A DNA stretch of 64,000 nucleotides from Novosphingobium profundi (GCF_018491765.1 NZ_JABWCU010000003.1:124001-188000); one strand, 5' to 3'; positions 1 through 9,215 are shown, counted from the first letter of the stretch. Notes: a model not told the origin generated them from the sequence alone. Translations and numbers: made by a program.

Positions 1-905
1 CCGCCGTTTAGCAACATGCTGGCGAAGCGGGCGTAGTCGGGAGCCGTCGTGAACAGCCCGGCACCTCCGGACTTCAGACCATCGGGCGCATCCGACGCGA
101 TCCAGAAGGGGCCACTGGTAACGGGCTTGAGGCCACCATCGCGATATTCGTAAAGGGTCGCAAGGCGGTCCGCCTTGCTCGAGGGGACCGAGAAGCCGGT
201 GTCGTTCATGGCCAGGGGATGAAATATCCGCTGTTCCATGAAGCTTGCCAGCGATTGTCCGCTCAACCTCTCGATGATGATACCCTCAAGATCCATCGAC
301 ACGCTGTAATGCCACTGTGTTCCCGGCTCGTAGGCGAGCGGGATGGTGGCCAAGGTGGCTAGATACGCTGCGGCCGTCTGCGCCTTTGGGACCAGCGGCA
401 GCCGCTGTTGATAGAGGTGATCGACGTAGCTGTCGCCGAAGCCATAGAGGAAGCCCGCGGTGTGGGTGACAAGTTGCCGCATCGTGGGCGGCGAGGCAGG
501 CCGGCTCAGTATCGGTGCGCCTTGAGCATCAAGGCCTCGAAAGACCTTCATGTCCTTGAGTTCCGGCAAGTAGTCGGAGATCGGGTCGTCGAAGTGCCAC
601 TTGCCCTCGTCGAACAGCACCATCAGCGCAACGCCTGTCACGGGCTTGGTCATGGAAAACGCTCTGAAGATGGTGTCGGCCTTCATCGGGCGCCGTGATG
701 CAACGTCCGACCAGCCTTTGACATCGGTTTGCGGTGGGGCTCCCTCGACGCTGGTGATCGTGACGTAGCCGCCGATGTCACCCTGTTCGACGTACGGCGT
801 CAGGAGCGCCGGGATCGGTGATCTGGCAGGCGGCTGAGCCGAAGCCGCGCAGCTCGTTATGGCGGCAATCGCGAATACCAGACCCGAAGTCAGCCCTCTG
901 TGCAT
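1..905 (-). CDS. Beta-lactamase-family serine hydrolase, 3' end outside window
   Basis: Read on the minus strand from ATG at 905, preceded by a strong GGGGAGG ribosome site. About 301 residues are present and the C-terminus lies beyond the window. The first ~24 residues look like a signal peptide ending near CAASAQ, so the protein is probably periplasmic. The SxxK active-site motif is seen as S84-M-T-K87 within RAFSMTKP. A later HYSVSMD gives the Tyr of the second motif, in the form usual for the PF00144 esterase/class C beta-lactamase superfamily. This superfamily includes class C beta-lactamases, EstB-type esterases and D-aminopeptidases. The sequence does not decide between them, and an esterase/transesterase role is as likely as beta-lactam hydrolysis. 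It is transcribed away from the rest of the window. Confidence 0.85.
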   Translation of the reverse strand, partial: MHRGLTSGLVFAIAAITSCAASAQPPARSPIPALLTPYVEQGDIGGYVTITSVEGAPPQTDVKGWSDVASRRPMKADTIFRAFSMTKPVTGVALMVLFDEGKWHFDDPISDYLPELKDMKVFRGLDAQGAPILSRPASPPTMRQLVTHTAGFLYGFGDSYVDHLYQQRLPLVPKAQTAAAYLATLATIPLAYEPGTQWHYSVSMDLEGIIIERLSGQSLASFMEQRIFHPLAMNDTGFSVPSSKADRLATLYEYRDGGLKPVTSGPFWIASDAPDGLKSGGAGLFTTAPDYARFASMLLNG

Positions 906-1853
906 AACTGCAATCCTCCCCATTCCCGTCCTACGGCCCCGTCCGCTCGCAGTTTGCAAAGCCGGCCAGGGGCGTGTCTTATCGCCCGCAAGGATTCAGA
1001 AGGACTCGCCTCGCCGGACAGAACTGGATGTCGCAAGGACGGTGCACCCGTCATCGCCCACCCCTTCGATGCAGAGACGCGGTGGCGATACCGGCGAACA
1101 TTGCGCCGCCCTCAATTCCATCGCCTGCGCGCTTCGCGCTAAAACAGTCGAAAGAAATATCGACATTTCATGGAGGTGCCCTCCCTCAATCCCATTTTCG
1201 AGCTGGTTCTTGTATGCTCGTCTTGGATCCTTCTACGCCCACACCATGATCTCTGCTCTTTCCGGCAGGAACAGAGTTTGTGTCCCGCAGGAACAAGGCT
1301 TGCATCGCGACCAGTCCTTACCGAAGGTAAGCGCCTGTGGCGGCATATCCGGTGTCGCGTGCACTTTCGATCTCGCGACCAACCAACCTCATCGGTGCAG
1401 TGGAGGCCCCCCCACTTCAATGCCACCCGTGGAATTGATCCCGATGGCTGACCGGATACTGCCGCTTGCCGAACTGATGGGGAAAGACCGGAAGAGGGGG
1501 CCTTCCTGCGAACAGTCACTCAGAGCGTGTTGCAGGTCATCGTGGAAGGTCCGTGCAAGGCCAATGCCGATCGGCGAGCTGGCGCAGGCCGCCATGAACG
1601 CCAAGAGCGTCCTTCACGGCCCTTCGCCAGCCGCATCGTGCTCGAGACTTCTCGCTGCCTCGCGATAAGGTGCGTCATCGACGCGATCCATCCTGCTAAA
1701 CGCTTGCCCCAGGTAGCGCTTCGCGGACGGAAAGGCAGGCAATCGCCGGGTGGACGCCGGTTAGCGTCATGGTGTCCTCGGGCGGTTGCCAGGAGTTTGA
1801 GTGGAATGCACGGTGGGATCCGTGCTCGTGCGGTGCGAACAGCAATCCCAAGG
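906..1853. other. Gene-poor 0.95 kb stretch, no gene recognised
   Basis: Several overlapping open frames cross this stretch on both strands, but none has a recognisable domain, a convincing ribosome site or a consistent coding pattern. It lies between the hydrolase start and the end of the MFS gene and may be decayed sequence. I see no repeat or RNA gene in it. Confidence 0.5.
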
Positions 1854-3041
1854 CTAAATGAGCTTGTCTCGCCCGGCGAGCGTTGCGAACAGCGCCACAA
1901 GCAGGCTGGCCACGATCAGCAGCGCGAAGGGTGCGGTCCAGGTGCCGGTCGCATCGCGCAGCACCCCGATCAGCAGTGGGCCTGCCGCGGCGCCTGCATA
2001 GCCGATGAATTGCGCCATGCCTGAAAGGGCGCCCGCCTGGTGATGGTCGCGTGTGCGCAGCGCGAAGAGAGACAGGCTGGTGACCATCGCGATCCCGGCC
2101 CCGAGCCCACCGGCAACGACCCAGACGAGTGCAAGGTCCGGCGCGACGAGCAGGCCGCCGGTTGCCACCAGAAGGCAAAGGCCGCAGGCAAGGCCGAGCC
2201 ACGTCTGGTCACGCAGCCGCCGGATCAGCGATGCACTCCCCAGGTTCGTCGCGACCGCCACGACCTGATAGACCAGCAGGTAGCCACCAGCCGTCGCCGG
2301 GTTGACGCCGATGTCGGCGACATAGGAGGCCAGCCAGTCGACGAGTGAATAGAATACCAGCGAGTGAAAGGCGAAGAACAGCGAGACCTGCCAGGCCACC
2401 GGATGTCGCCAGACCGAGCCCGCGCCTTTCGCCTGCGTCGTTCCGGATACTCGATCCGCGCTCCCGTTGCGCATGGTGGGCAGCCAGATCAGCAAGGTCA
2501 GCAGAGAGAGTGCGGCCCAGACGCCGAGCGACCAGCGCCAGTCGGCGAAGGGCAAATGCGCGATGGGCACGGCAAGCCCCGCCGAAAGCCCTGCCATTCC
2601 CGCCATAGCCGCAGCGTAGAGACCGATCAGGCTCGAGGCGCATTCCGGAAAGTCCCGCTTGACGAGGCCGGGCAGGAGCACGTTGCCCAAGGCAATGCCA
2701 CAGCTCAGGACAATCGTTCCAAGCCACAGCCCTTCCGGAAGCCATATCGAGCGTACCAACGTGCCCAGCACTATGGCCGCGATCGAGACGCCGAGCACCC
2801 GTCCGAGGCCGAAGCGGCGGCCGAGTCGCGGGGCGATCAGCGAAAGCGCCGCAAAAAGCAGCAGGGGCAGCGCATTGAGCAGCCCTGCGGCAGTGCCATC
2901 GAGGCCCAGGCGTGCCTGGATATCGGGAAGCACAGGGCCGAGACTGGTGATCGGTGCGCGCAAGTTGGCTCCGATCAGGATCACGCCGGTCGCGAGGATG
3001 AAACCCGGCAGGCGCCGGCTTGCGGGGGATGATGTGGGCAT
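1854..3041 (-). CDS. MFS transporter, CynX/NimT-like
   Basis: A 395-residue inner-membrane protein with about twelve hydrophobic segments, the normal size for a major facilitator. The N-terminal GANLRAPITSLGPVLPDI stretch is the typical opening of the CynX/NimT branch (cyanate and 2-nitroimidazole transporters, related drug exporters). The loop between helices 2 and 3 (LIAPRLGRRFGLGRVL) matches the MFS signature region. It probably exports or imports a small organic anion or drug, but the substrate is not shown by the sequence. It stands alone on the minus strand. The ATG at 3041 gives an N-terminus that starts just before the first membrane helix. Confidence 0.85.
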   Translation of the reverse strand: MPTSSPASRRLPGFILATGVILIGANLRAPITSLGPVLPDIQARLGLDGTAAGLLNALPLLLFAALSLIAPRLGRRFGLGRVLGVSIAAIVLGTLVRSIWLPEGLWLGTIVLSCGIALGNVLLPGLVKRDFPECASSLIGLYAAAMAGMAGLSAGLAVPIAHLPFADWRWSLGVWAALSLLTLLIWLPTMRNGSADRVSGTTQAKGAGSVWRHPVAWQVSLFFAFHSLVFYSLVDWLASYVADIGVNPATAGGYLLVYQVVAVATNLGSASLIRRLRDQTWLGLACGLCLLVATGGLLVAPDLALVWVVAGGLGAGIAMVTSLSLFALRTRDHHQAGALSGMAQFIGYAGAAAGPLLIGVLRDATGTWTAPFALLIVASLLVALFATLAGRDKLI

Positions 3042-3279
3042 CTGTCAACTCTGCACGGCACGACGAGCCCTTCCGTTGAAAGGGGCGTGTGCAAGTGGTG
3101 CGTTGGTTGACGTTAACGCTTACGCGAGAAGCCTTGAGCGGCCGCTCGTCTGAGGGCGAACTAGGCGAAGCTTGAGCAAGGGTCAAGGTCGCCAGTGTCG
3201 GGCAGACGGACTTCATGGCGTTCTGCTCGGCACCAGGAACGGGTGCTGGCCGTTGCGGGCACTGGTCTAGCTGAATGCA

Positions 3280-3414
3280 AGGTGATGCGGGTGCGGCGAG
3301 CGCGGTTGCGCCGATTGGTCCGATCCCGGGGATCGTGGTCAGGCGCCGTCTGACGACCAGTTTGGCTGCGGGAGAAGTCTGCGAGGTTCCTGTCTGGTGA
3401 GGGCGATAGTTCAT
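3280..3414 (-). pseudogene. Possible IS110-family transposase remnant
   Basis: The minus-strand frame at 3292-3363 encodes KLVVRRRLTTIPGIGPIGATAL, which closely resembles the helix-hairpin-helix block of the C-terminal domain of IS110/IS116/IS902 transposases (family consensus LLTTIPGIGPITA). The frame soon loses similarity and no complete transposase is present. The piece lies between the MFS gene and the AbiE pair and suggests a past insertion. The match is short, so this is tentative. Confidence 0.35.
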
Positions 3415-4334
3415 CCGTCAGCTGCGAATACGGCCTCAAGGCGCTCGATGAGACCTGCCCTACGATCGGCGGGTAGCTTGGCAAGGTTCTGCTGCCTCCA
3501 CCTTACGGCGGGCAGATCGACGGCTCCGGGCAGACCAAGCAGATCCCAATCCGGTTCGCCGCGCTTGAAGCCGAGCAGGAACCGGCGATGCTCGGCGGGC
3601 ATGTCCGTGACTATGAGCCGCACCAGCCTTTCGCGCGCCTCGATCAGCTCACCCAGCAGCACAGGCTCCTGAGTCATGCCCTCGAACCCGCGCGCGAACT
3701 CCTCCTCGAGGTCTTTTCGCGTTGGCGCAAGGATGTCCGCCATCGGCCGGTTGTGGCTCAGGATGTAGACGACGAACGCCCGGCGAAGCTCGTCACTGAT
3801 ACCTTCGTTGGCCAGCAAATCCCGCACATCGAAGAGGTCGCGTGGATGCTGGCGGTCGAGTGCGGCGACGATCTTGCCTGCATAGAGATCGGCGAACGAG
3901 ACCACGGCGATCCGCGCATAACCGAACGTGTCTTCGACGAGCGCCGAGACGTCCGTCTCGACAGGATCATAGACGGCCCCGCGCAGCACTGGTGTCACCT
4001 CAATCTTGATCTGCGTGGTGCCATCGCGAACGACCAGCCTTGTGACGATGCCTTCCTTCTGGAGCCGACTTCGCGCCACATGGACCCCGGGAATGCCAGT
4101 TTTGATCCGTTGCGCGATCCTTTCCATGCCGGCGTCAATGGCGGCGAGCGAGGCCGTTCGGTCCGCCACGGGGAGGTAGGTCAGGTCGATATCGACCGAC
4201 AGGCGCGGCATGTCCCTTACGAACAGATTGATCGCGGTGCCCCCTTTGAGGGCGAAGTCGGGTTCGGCAGCCACGAAAGGGATCGTGCGCAGCAGCAGCG
4301 CTACCTGATTGTGATAGTCTTCAAGAAAGGCCAT
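3411..4334 (-). CDS. abiEii: AbiEii/AbiGii-family nucleotidyltransferase toxin
   Basis: A 307-residue protein of the AbiEii family, the toxin of type IV toxin-antitoxin/abortive infection pairs. The nucleotidyltransferase signature is visible as ALKGGTAINLF near residue 28 followed by RLSVDIDLTYL (the D-x-D metal ligands) about 20 residues later, and KIEVTP carries the third acidic position. AbiEii toxins stop growth by nucleotide transfer, shown for related MenT proteins to act on tRNA. The start overlaps the end of the AbiEi gene by 14 bases, so the two are translationally coupled. Length and motifs look intact. Confidence 0.9.
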   Translation of the reverse strand: MAFLEDYHNQVALLLRTIPFVAAEPDFALKGGTAINLFVRDMPRLSVDIDLTYLPVADRTASLAAIDAGMERIAQRIKTGIPGVHVARSRLQKEGIVTRLVVRDGTTQIKIEVTPVLRGAVYDPVETDVSALVEDTFGYARIAVVSFADLYAGKIVAALDRQHPRDLFDVRDLLANEGISDELRRAFVVYILSHNRPMADILAPTRKDLEEEFARGFEGMTQEPVLLGELIEARERLVRLIVTDMPAEHRRFLLGFKRGEPDWDLLGLPGAVDLPAVRWRQQNLAKLPADRRAGLIERLEAVFAADG

Positions 4335-5151
4335 CGGGCTCGTCCGGAACAGTGATGAGGTAAGTGGGATCCAGCTTGCCGCCCTTCACGAGCATGCGCT
4401 TGCCAGTACCAAGGTCCACGGCCGAGCGGTCCAGCCGCTCAAGCCAGGCATGGCGATGACGGTCGGCGAAGTAGAAGAACAGTCGCTTCACCTTGATGCT
4501 GGTGCAGGATGCCAGCTGGGCCTGCAGGCTGCGGGGGCTGAGGTTCGCCAGGCCCTCCATCAGCATGTCGACCTGGTGGAAGGTTTCGCGGCTCGGCAGC
4601 TCGTCGAGAAGCTGGAACAAGGCCCGTTCGGCACTGGCGAGGCGCAGGCCCCATTTGGCGGTTCCGCCACTGATCAGAAAACCGCCCCGCAGGAAGGGAA
4701 GCGGCTCATCGCTCGCACCGCTCTGTGCATCATCGGATTGCGTGACGACCGGATCATCAGGAAACAGCCGTTGGCTGTTGTGCCAGACAAACTCGACCTC
4801 GAGGGGCAAGGCGGCAAGCCAGCCGGGCGGCCTTTGCGCGCCATAGAGGTGAACCTCCCTGCGCCGCCCCAGATAGTGGCCATACCCCAGTTCCTCGAGC
4901 GCGCTTCGCCCGCCCACGGTCACGTCGCTCTCGAGGAAGGTCTGGAGGGATATAATGGCCTCGCGCCAGCCGAGCGGGCCGTTTCCGCGGCGATATACGC
5001 GCGGAGCCGGCTGATTGAGCCATCCCGCCTTGACGTACTGGCTGCGAAGCGAGGAGGAGTAGCCGCGACGCTCCAGCCAGGCCGCATCGACAAGTGCTCC
5101 ATCCGGCAGTTGCTGGAGTTGGTTCAGCTTTCCTCGGTTTCCGTTAGTCAT
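4321..5151 (-). CDS. abiEi: AbiEi-family antitoxin / transcriptional repressor
   Basis: A protein of about 276 residues matching AbiEi antitoxins. The N-terminal KLNQLQQLPDGALVDAAWLERRGYSSSLRSQYVKAGWL is the winged-helix DNA-binding region, followed by the AbiEi C-terminal domain. I use ATG 5151 because GAGG lies about 6 bases upstream; ATG 5163, four codons earlier, is the alternative. AbiEi neutralises AbiEii without direct binding and represses its own promoter by binding repeats upstream. Two near-identical repeats are present here at the expected place (5163-5245). It is the first gene of the abiE operon. Confidence 0.88.
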   Translation of the reverse strand: MTNGNRGKLNQLQQLPDGALVDAAWLERRGYSSSLRSQYVKAGWLNQPAPRVYRRGNGPLGWREAIISLQTFLESDVTVGGRSALEELGYGHYLGRRREVHLYGAQRPPGWLAALPLEVEFVWHNSQRLFPDDPVVTQSDDAQSGASDEPLPFLRGGFLISGGTAKWGLRLASAERALFQLLDELPSRETFHQVDMLMEGLANLSPRSLQAQLASCTSIKVKRLFFYFADRHRHAWLERLDRSAVDLGTGKRMLVKGGKLDPTYLITVPDEPDGLS

Positions 5152-5162
5152 ACTAAGCCTCA

Positions 5163-5245
5163 TAGCGCCAATTCAAACCAAAGGGAAGTTTAGAACTTTC
5201 TGAAAAACCGTAGCATGGCTTAGCATAGTAGCGCCGTTTCAAACC
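5163..5245. promoter_or_regulatory. Paired repeats upstream of abiEi, candidate operator
   Basis: Two copies of TAGCGCC-NN-TTCAAACC occur in the same orientation at 5163-5179 and 5229-5245, 66 bases apart, differing only in the two central bases. Between them AAGTT-TAG-AACTT (5186-5198) forms a small perfect inverted repeat. AbiEi proteins are known to bind repeated sites in their promoter, so this is the likely autoregulatory region. The binding itself is inference. Confidence 0.5.
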
Positions 5246-5304
5246 CTGGGTTCGAAAGCAATGCGCCTTTGCAGGTACCACCAGCTGCCATATAGCGATA
5301 ACAC

Positions 5305-5496
5305 TCAGCAATCCTTTCCAGGCCTCGGTGCCGGTCTGATCCGTGACGAACCACCGCAGCGGATGTCAGACCTCGTTTCTGAATGCAGAATTTCCAGATG
5401 CTTCAGGTGAGGCGCGATCATGAGGGCAATGCCCTTGGCGGCCCCGGTGATGACGGCGGTACGGCCCGGAACAAGGACCGGTCGGGGCAAACTCAT
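5305..5496 (-). pseudogene. N-terminal fragment of a short-chain dehydrogenase (SDR)
   Basis: The minus-strand frame from ATG 5496 encodes RTAVITGAAKGIALMIAPHL, the start of a classical SDR with its TGxxxGI nucleotide-binding motif. After about 30 residues the similarity is lost and a stop follows at 5305, against some 250 residues for a full SDR. Its start overlaps the end of the MFS fragment by four bases, which suggests that the two were once neighbours in an operon before the region was rearranged. Confidence 0.55.
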
Positions 5497-5905
5497 ATCG
5501 TTTTCTCCGTCGAGTTGGATCGGTTGGTCAGCAGTGCGGAAAGGCTCATGATGGCGAGGTCCCCTACGGCAAGGCCGGCTCCGACCGGCCCGGTAGAGGC
5601 CCAGCCAAGCCCGGCAGAAATGGCGAGACCTCCTGTCCAGGCGCGGATCGCATTGGATAAGTTGAAAGCCAAATGGTTCATCGCGGCGGCCAGCAACTGG
5701 GCCTTGGGGGCCACCTCCATCAGGCGCGATTGCAACGCCGGAACGAGGGCAAAGCCAATCCCGATGAGGAACAGCGAAACACCGGCCATCATCGGGCTAG
5801 GGGCCGCGAACCAGAAGAGCGCGAGGAACACCGCGTTCCAGAGCATGATCGCAAAGATGGCCGGGATCAGCGCCCGATCGGCCAGCCAAACGCTACCGCG
5901 CGAGC
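5493..5905 (-). pseudogene. C-terminal fragment of an MFS efflux permease
   Basis: The minus-strand frame encodes about 135 residues with four to five hydrophobic helices (LIPAIFAIMLWNAVFLALFWF, GVSLFLIGIGFALVPALQ, LAAAMNHLAFNLSNAIRAW and onward), the C-terminal third of an AraJ/YdeA-like sugar efflux permease. The N-terminal two thirds are missing: upstream of about 5905 the sequence switches to a LysR gene on the other strand. It is therefore a truncated, probably dead gene. Confidence 0.6.
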
Positions 5906-6564
5906 CCGGCCGGCGCCTTCGGATCAATGCCTTGAGCGATGCTGCGCGGCTGGTGCTTGGCCCGGTCATCGCGCGCTACAGCGCAGAGCATCCAGACGTC
6001 GACCTTGAGGTCGTCGTGCAGGACGCGATGGTCGACATCGTTGGCGAAGGCTTCGATGCGGGCATCCGGTTCGGCGATCGCGTGCCCGAAGACATGATCG
6101 CTATGCCGCTAGGGGACCCTTTGCTCTGGGTCATGGTCGCCTCACCGGCCTATCTCGAAGCGGCCGGGGTGCCGGAAAGCCCGGAGGACCTCGCAAGGCA
6201 TCGCTGCATCGGCATGCGAACGGGCACTGGCGCGATGTACCATTGGGAACTCGGCGCGGGTACAGCAGCCCGCACTCTCAACCTCACCTGGTCCGCGGTC
6301 GTCGACGAAAGCGCCTTGGCCATCGACATCGCCCGCAATCATGGCGGGATCGCGTATTGCCTGCGCGAACGGGTAGCCGACCTGATCGAAGCGGGCCAAT
6401 TGCGTGAAGTTCTTCCGCGTTGGTCTTCCCCGGGCGAAGCCTTTCACATCTACTATCCAAGCCGGCGCCAGCAACCCGAAGCCCTGCGCCGGTTCATAAC
6501 CATGATACGAGACGAGGCCCGCACCGGAGGCGCGCAGCGGCCAACTTCCGTCAACAATGGATAG
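5905..6564 (+). pseudogene. LysR-type regulator lacking its DNA-binding domain
   Basis: From about 5914 the plus strand reads RLRINALSDAARLVLGPVIARYSAEHPDVDLEVVVQD and continues for some 215 residues as a LysR effector-binding domain, ending at TAG/TGA near 6564. The N-terminal winged helix that LysR proteins need for DNA binding is absent, because the frame upstream belongs to the opposite-strand MFS fragment. An ATG far upstream keeps the frame open, but that part is not LysR-like. This is best read as a gene cut by a deletion or recombination between two divergent neighbours. Confidence 0.7.
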
Positions 6565-6741
6565 CTGCTGCTCGGAAGGCGGCCTTCTTGGCCGATTAGC
6601 CCGGCGCCATCATCTTCGACCCATTCAAGGCACTCAGCCCCCAATTTACGCTTCCCAACTGCAGACAATCGCCTTCGAATCCATGGCATCACTCATGGGA
6701 CCACCCTGCGGTCAGCCTCTAGCTTCCTCGCAAAACATCTG

Positions 6742-6758
6742 ATATGATAAAATCATAT
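6742..6758. promoter_or_regulatory. 17-bp palindrome before parD, candidate operator
   Basis: ATATGAT-AAA-ATCATAT is a perfect 7-base inverted repeat with a 3-base spacer, ending 15 bases before the parD start. ParD antitoxins (ribbon-helix-helix) repress their own promoter at such palindromes, so it is the probable autoregulatory site. Confidence 0.55.
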
Positions 6759-6773
6759 TTGAAGGAGGCCCGC

Positions 6774-7022
6774 ATGGCTGCGAAGGCAATTTCGGTAACA
6801 CTCGGCGAGATGGCATCCCACGCCGAACGCCATCTGGCGTCTGGTCGATATGCCTCGATGAGTGAAGTCATGCGAGCCGGTCTTCGTGCGCTTGATCGAG
6901 AAGAGGCGGTACTCGACGAGTTGGTCCGCGTTCGCGTTGCGGAGGCATTGGCAGACCCTCGCCCCCCAATGCCACTCGACAAGGCCTTTGCACAGGTGCG
7001 AGCTTCTGTCGCCAAAGCATGA
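6774..7022 (+). CDS. parD: ParD-family antitoxin
   Basis: An 82-residue protein starting MAAKAISVTLGE, with the ribbon-helix-helix DNA-binding fold of ParD/CC2985 antitoxins (ISVTLGEMASHAERHLASGRYASMSEVMRAGLRAL). The C-terminal tail wraps the toxin in this family. ATG 6774 is preferred over the upstream ATG 6744 because GAAGGAGG precedes it at the right distance and the palindromic operator overlaps the upstream start. It overlaps parE by four bases. Length is typical. Confidence 0.92.
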   Translation: MAAKAISVTLGEMASHAERHLASGRYASMSEVMRAGLRALDREEAVLDELVRVRVAEALADPRPPMPLDKAFAQVRASVAKA

Positions 7023-7324
7023 CCTATAACGTCCAATTGTCAGCATTGGCGATCGAAGATTTGATTACGCTTCACCAATGGATAAACGCCGAAGCTGACC
7101 TATCCACAGCTGACAGCTACCTTGCCAGAATTGAAGAACGCGTTGCGGCGTTGGCTGATTTTCCTCATCGCGGATCGCCTCGTGACGATTTGATCGCAGG
7201 CCTACGGACACTCACCTTTGAGCGCCGTATATTGATTGCATATACCGTGGACGGGTCGATCGTCACCGTACAGCGAATTATCAGCGCGTCCCGCGACTTG
7301 GCGCCAGTTCTCCAAAATTCTTAA
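7019..7324 (+). CDS. parE: ParE/RelE-family toxin
   Basis: A 101-residue toxin of the RelE/ParE superfamily. The visible core is LSALAIEDLITLHQWI near the start, then ADFPHRGSPRDDLIAGLRTLTFERRILIAYTVDGSIVTVQRIISASRD, the usual beta-sheet of ParE with its arginine-rich strand. ParE toxins act on DNA gyrase, RelE toxins cleave mRNA on ribosomes; the pairing with ParD favours gyrase. ATGA overlap with parD shows translational coupling. Intact. Confidence 0.9.
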   Translation: MTYNVQLSALAIEDLITLHQWINAEADLSTADSYLARIEERVAALADFPHRGSPRDDLIAGLRTLTFERRILIAYTVDGSIVTVQRIISASRDLAPVLQNS

Positions 7325-7754
7325 GGCGTATGCAGTCATCGCACTGACCGTCTCCACGGACTTGATGCAAATGCCCAATTGTGGGCTCATGCCGACCCTA
7401 ATGAGACACTCAGAGGATAATTCCGCTCCCTAGGTGCGGAACGTCCGGTATCCCCAACAATTGCCGACCAGAGCCACTCGTTCAGTGCGACCCCAGCGGA
7501 CATCCGCTCGTGGTGCGGGCTCCGGCTCGGATTGATCGAAATGGAAAGTCGGCAGTTGAATTTGCCACTTCCAAGCGGCTAGGTGCTGATCCCAAAATCT
7601 GCCGTTCGCGCACCGCAAGACAGGAACCATAATCCTTTCCACTGTCGAGAAATCGCTCTAACGGCGCAGGTTTATGTTGACGTTCGCACCGCTATTCATT
7701 TCGAGAAGGGCGAATCTTGCAAGAAACCTACTTTAGCTTTGGGGGTAGCGCAAT
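7325..7754. other. 430 bp without a recognised gene
   Basis: No frame on either strand has a domain or convincing start. This segment lies between parE and the helicase and is less GC-rich than its surroundings. It presumably carries the helicase promoter, but I could not single out its elements. Confidence 0.4.
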
Positions 7755-9215
7755 TTGGTCGAGGCTGAACTATCTAGGATAGCGCTTGCGCTGTGGCCAC
7801 ATCAGCATGCTGCGCTCGACACTGTCGACGCCTATTTTGCGTCAGCGAGTTCCCGAGCCTGCCTGGTCAATATGCCAACAGGCACCGGGAAGACCGGGGT
7901 GATGGCGACGATCGCGCGTCAACGCGCCCAAAATCGCCCAGTGCTTGTCGTCTGTCCTTCGGCAGCCTTGGTCGAGCAGCTGACCGCCCAGTTCGAGGAT
8001 CGCTTCTGGGACAGAATCAGCGCCGGTTCGGCTTGGAAGCCGGACAAAGTCTGGAATGTTCTGCCGAGCGATGTCGAGAAACTCGCCCAGCGGCTCGATG
8101 AGCATGGTGGCGAGACGATCGTTGTGGTCGGTACGGTGCAGGCCATCCAACAGATCGACGCTGACGGCAAAATCGATCGGCTCCACGGTCGCATTGGAAC
8201 GATACTATTCGACGAGGGACATCGCGAGCCTGCACCTAGCTGGGCGCGCGTTATCCGCGGTTTTGCTGTGCCGACAATCCTTTTCAGTGCCACGCCTTTT
8301 CGAGGCGATCTCAAGATTTTTGATGTCGATGATGATCATATCCATTTCCATTTCCTAGGATTTAACGACGCGGTTGACCAGGGACTTATCCGCGGGGTCG
8401 AAGTCCACGAACAGCCATTGCCGGCGTCTGCGCAAGACTACGCATTAGCTCTAATCGCCAAAGTTGACGCGCTTACGGCAGAGGGACGTTTCACAGCTGC
8501 CAACAAGGTTATTATACGCTGTGACAGCGAAGAATCGGTGACCGAAATGCATCAGTCGTTGACTGCGGCGCTTGATGACCGGACCGACGGGGTTCTCGCG
8601 ATCCATCATAATTTCCCCGAGCGACCTGATGACGGCATTTTCGACGCCGTACCGCGCGATCTAACGACGCGACCGGAACGCTTTCTTGTGCACCAGTACA
8701 TGCTGATTGAAGGGATCGATGATCCACGTTGCACAATGCTCGCGCTGTACGAGCCGTTCACGAATACACGCATGCTTGTCCAGCAGATTGGCCGGCTGAT
8801 CCGCCATCCCGGGGCGATCGGCGAAACTGCGGAACCCGCCTATGTCCTCGCTCCCGAGGGGAGCGGAATCGCCAGCGAATGGAATACGTTCCTCACCTTT
8901 GACGCGGCCTCGAAGGCCAATGGCAACAAACCCTTCGTCCGCAATGACGCGACGATCTTGGAAAATCTGATCGCGGCCCTGCCGACTCTTGACTATGTTA
9001 TGGGTCGCTTCCGGGAACGACCCGATCTCGATGATCCTGGGCTTCATGAAGATCTGCGCTTTCCCAGCGCAGCGGTTGCCTTCACCATCGAGCCCGATTT
9101 CGATCTGGATGCCCTCGAAAAGGCAATCAAAGCCGAGCTCGTTCGAGAGGATCGCCACGAAGGGCCGAGAACCGATGATTGTAGGCGTTGCGGAAGTCCT
9201 CGGTGGCCTCCTTGA
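7755..9215 (+). CDS. DEAD/DEAH-box (SF2) helicase, C-terminus truncated
   Basis: A 486-residue SF2 helicase. Motifs in order: Q-like WPHQHAALD near residue 15, Walker A MPTGTGKTG near 40, DEGH (in place of DEAH) near 155, SATPF near 175, and motif VI QQIGRLIRH near 340. These cover both RecA-like lobes. Similar helicases are usually much longer and occur in restriction-like or defence loci. After about residue 465 (KAELVRED) the protein runs into unrelated sequence that belongs to the opposite-strand gene, so the C-terminal part has been lost. The start is TTG 7755. Substrate unknown; nucleic-acid translocation is inferred from the motifs. Confidence 0.8.
   Translation: MVEAELSRIALALWPHQHAALDTVDAYFASASSRACLVNMPTGTGKTGVMATIARQRAQNRPVLVVCPSAALVEQLTAQFEDRFWDRISAGSAWKPDKVWNVLPSDVEKLAQRLDEHGGETIVVVGTVQAIQQIDADGKIDRLHGRIGTILFDEGHREPAPSWARVIRGFAVPTILFSATPFRGDLKIFDVDDDHIHFHFLGFNDAVDQGLIRGVEVHEQPLPASAQDYALALIAKVDALTAEGRFTAANKVIIRCDSEESVTEMHQSLTAALDDRTDGVLAIHHNFPERPDDGIFDAVPRDLTTRPERFLVHQYMLIEGIDDPRCTMLALYEPFTNTRMLVQQIGRLIRHPGAIGETAEPAYVLAPEGSGIASEWNTFLTFDAASKANGNKPFVRNDATILENLIAALPTLDYVMGRFRERPDLDDPGLHEDLRFPSAAVAFTIEPDFDLDALEKAIKAELVREDRHEGPRTDDCRRCGSPRWPP

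Noticed and set aside
906..1853. 269-codon and 165-codon frames as real genes
   Set aside because: No domain, no convincing ribosome site, and several frames compete on both strands.
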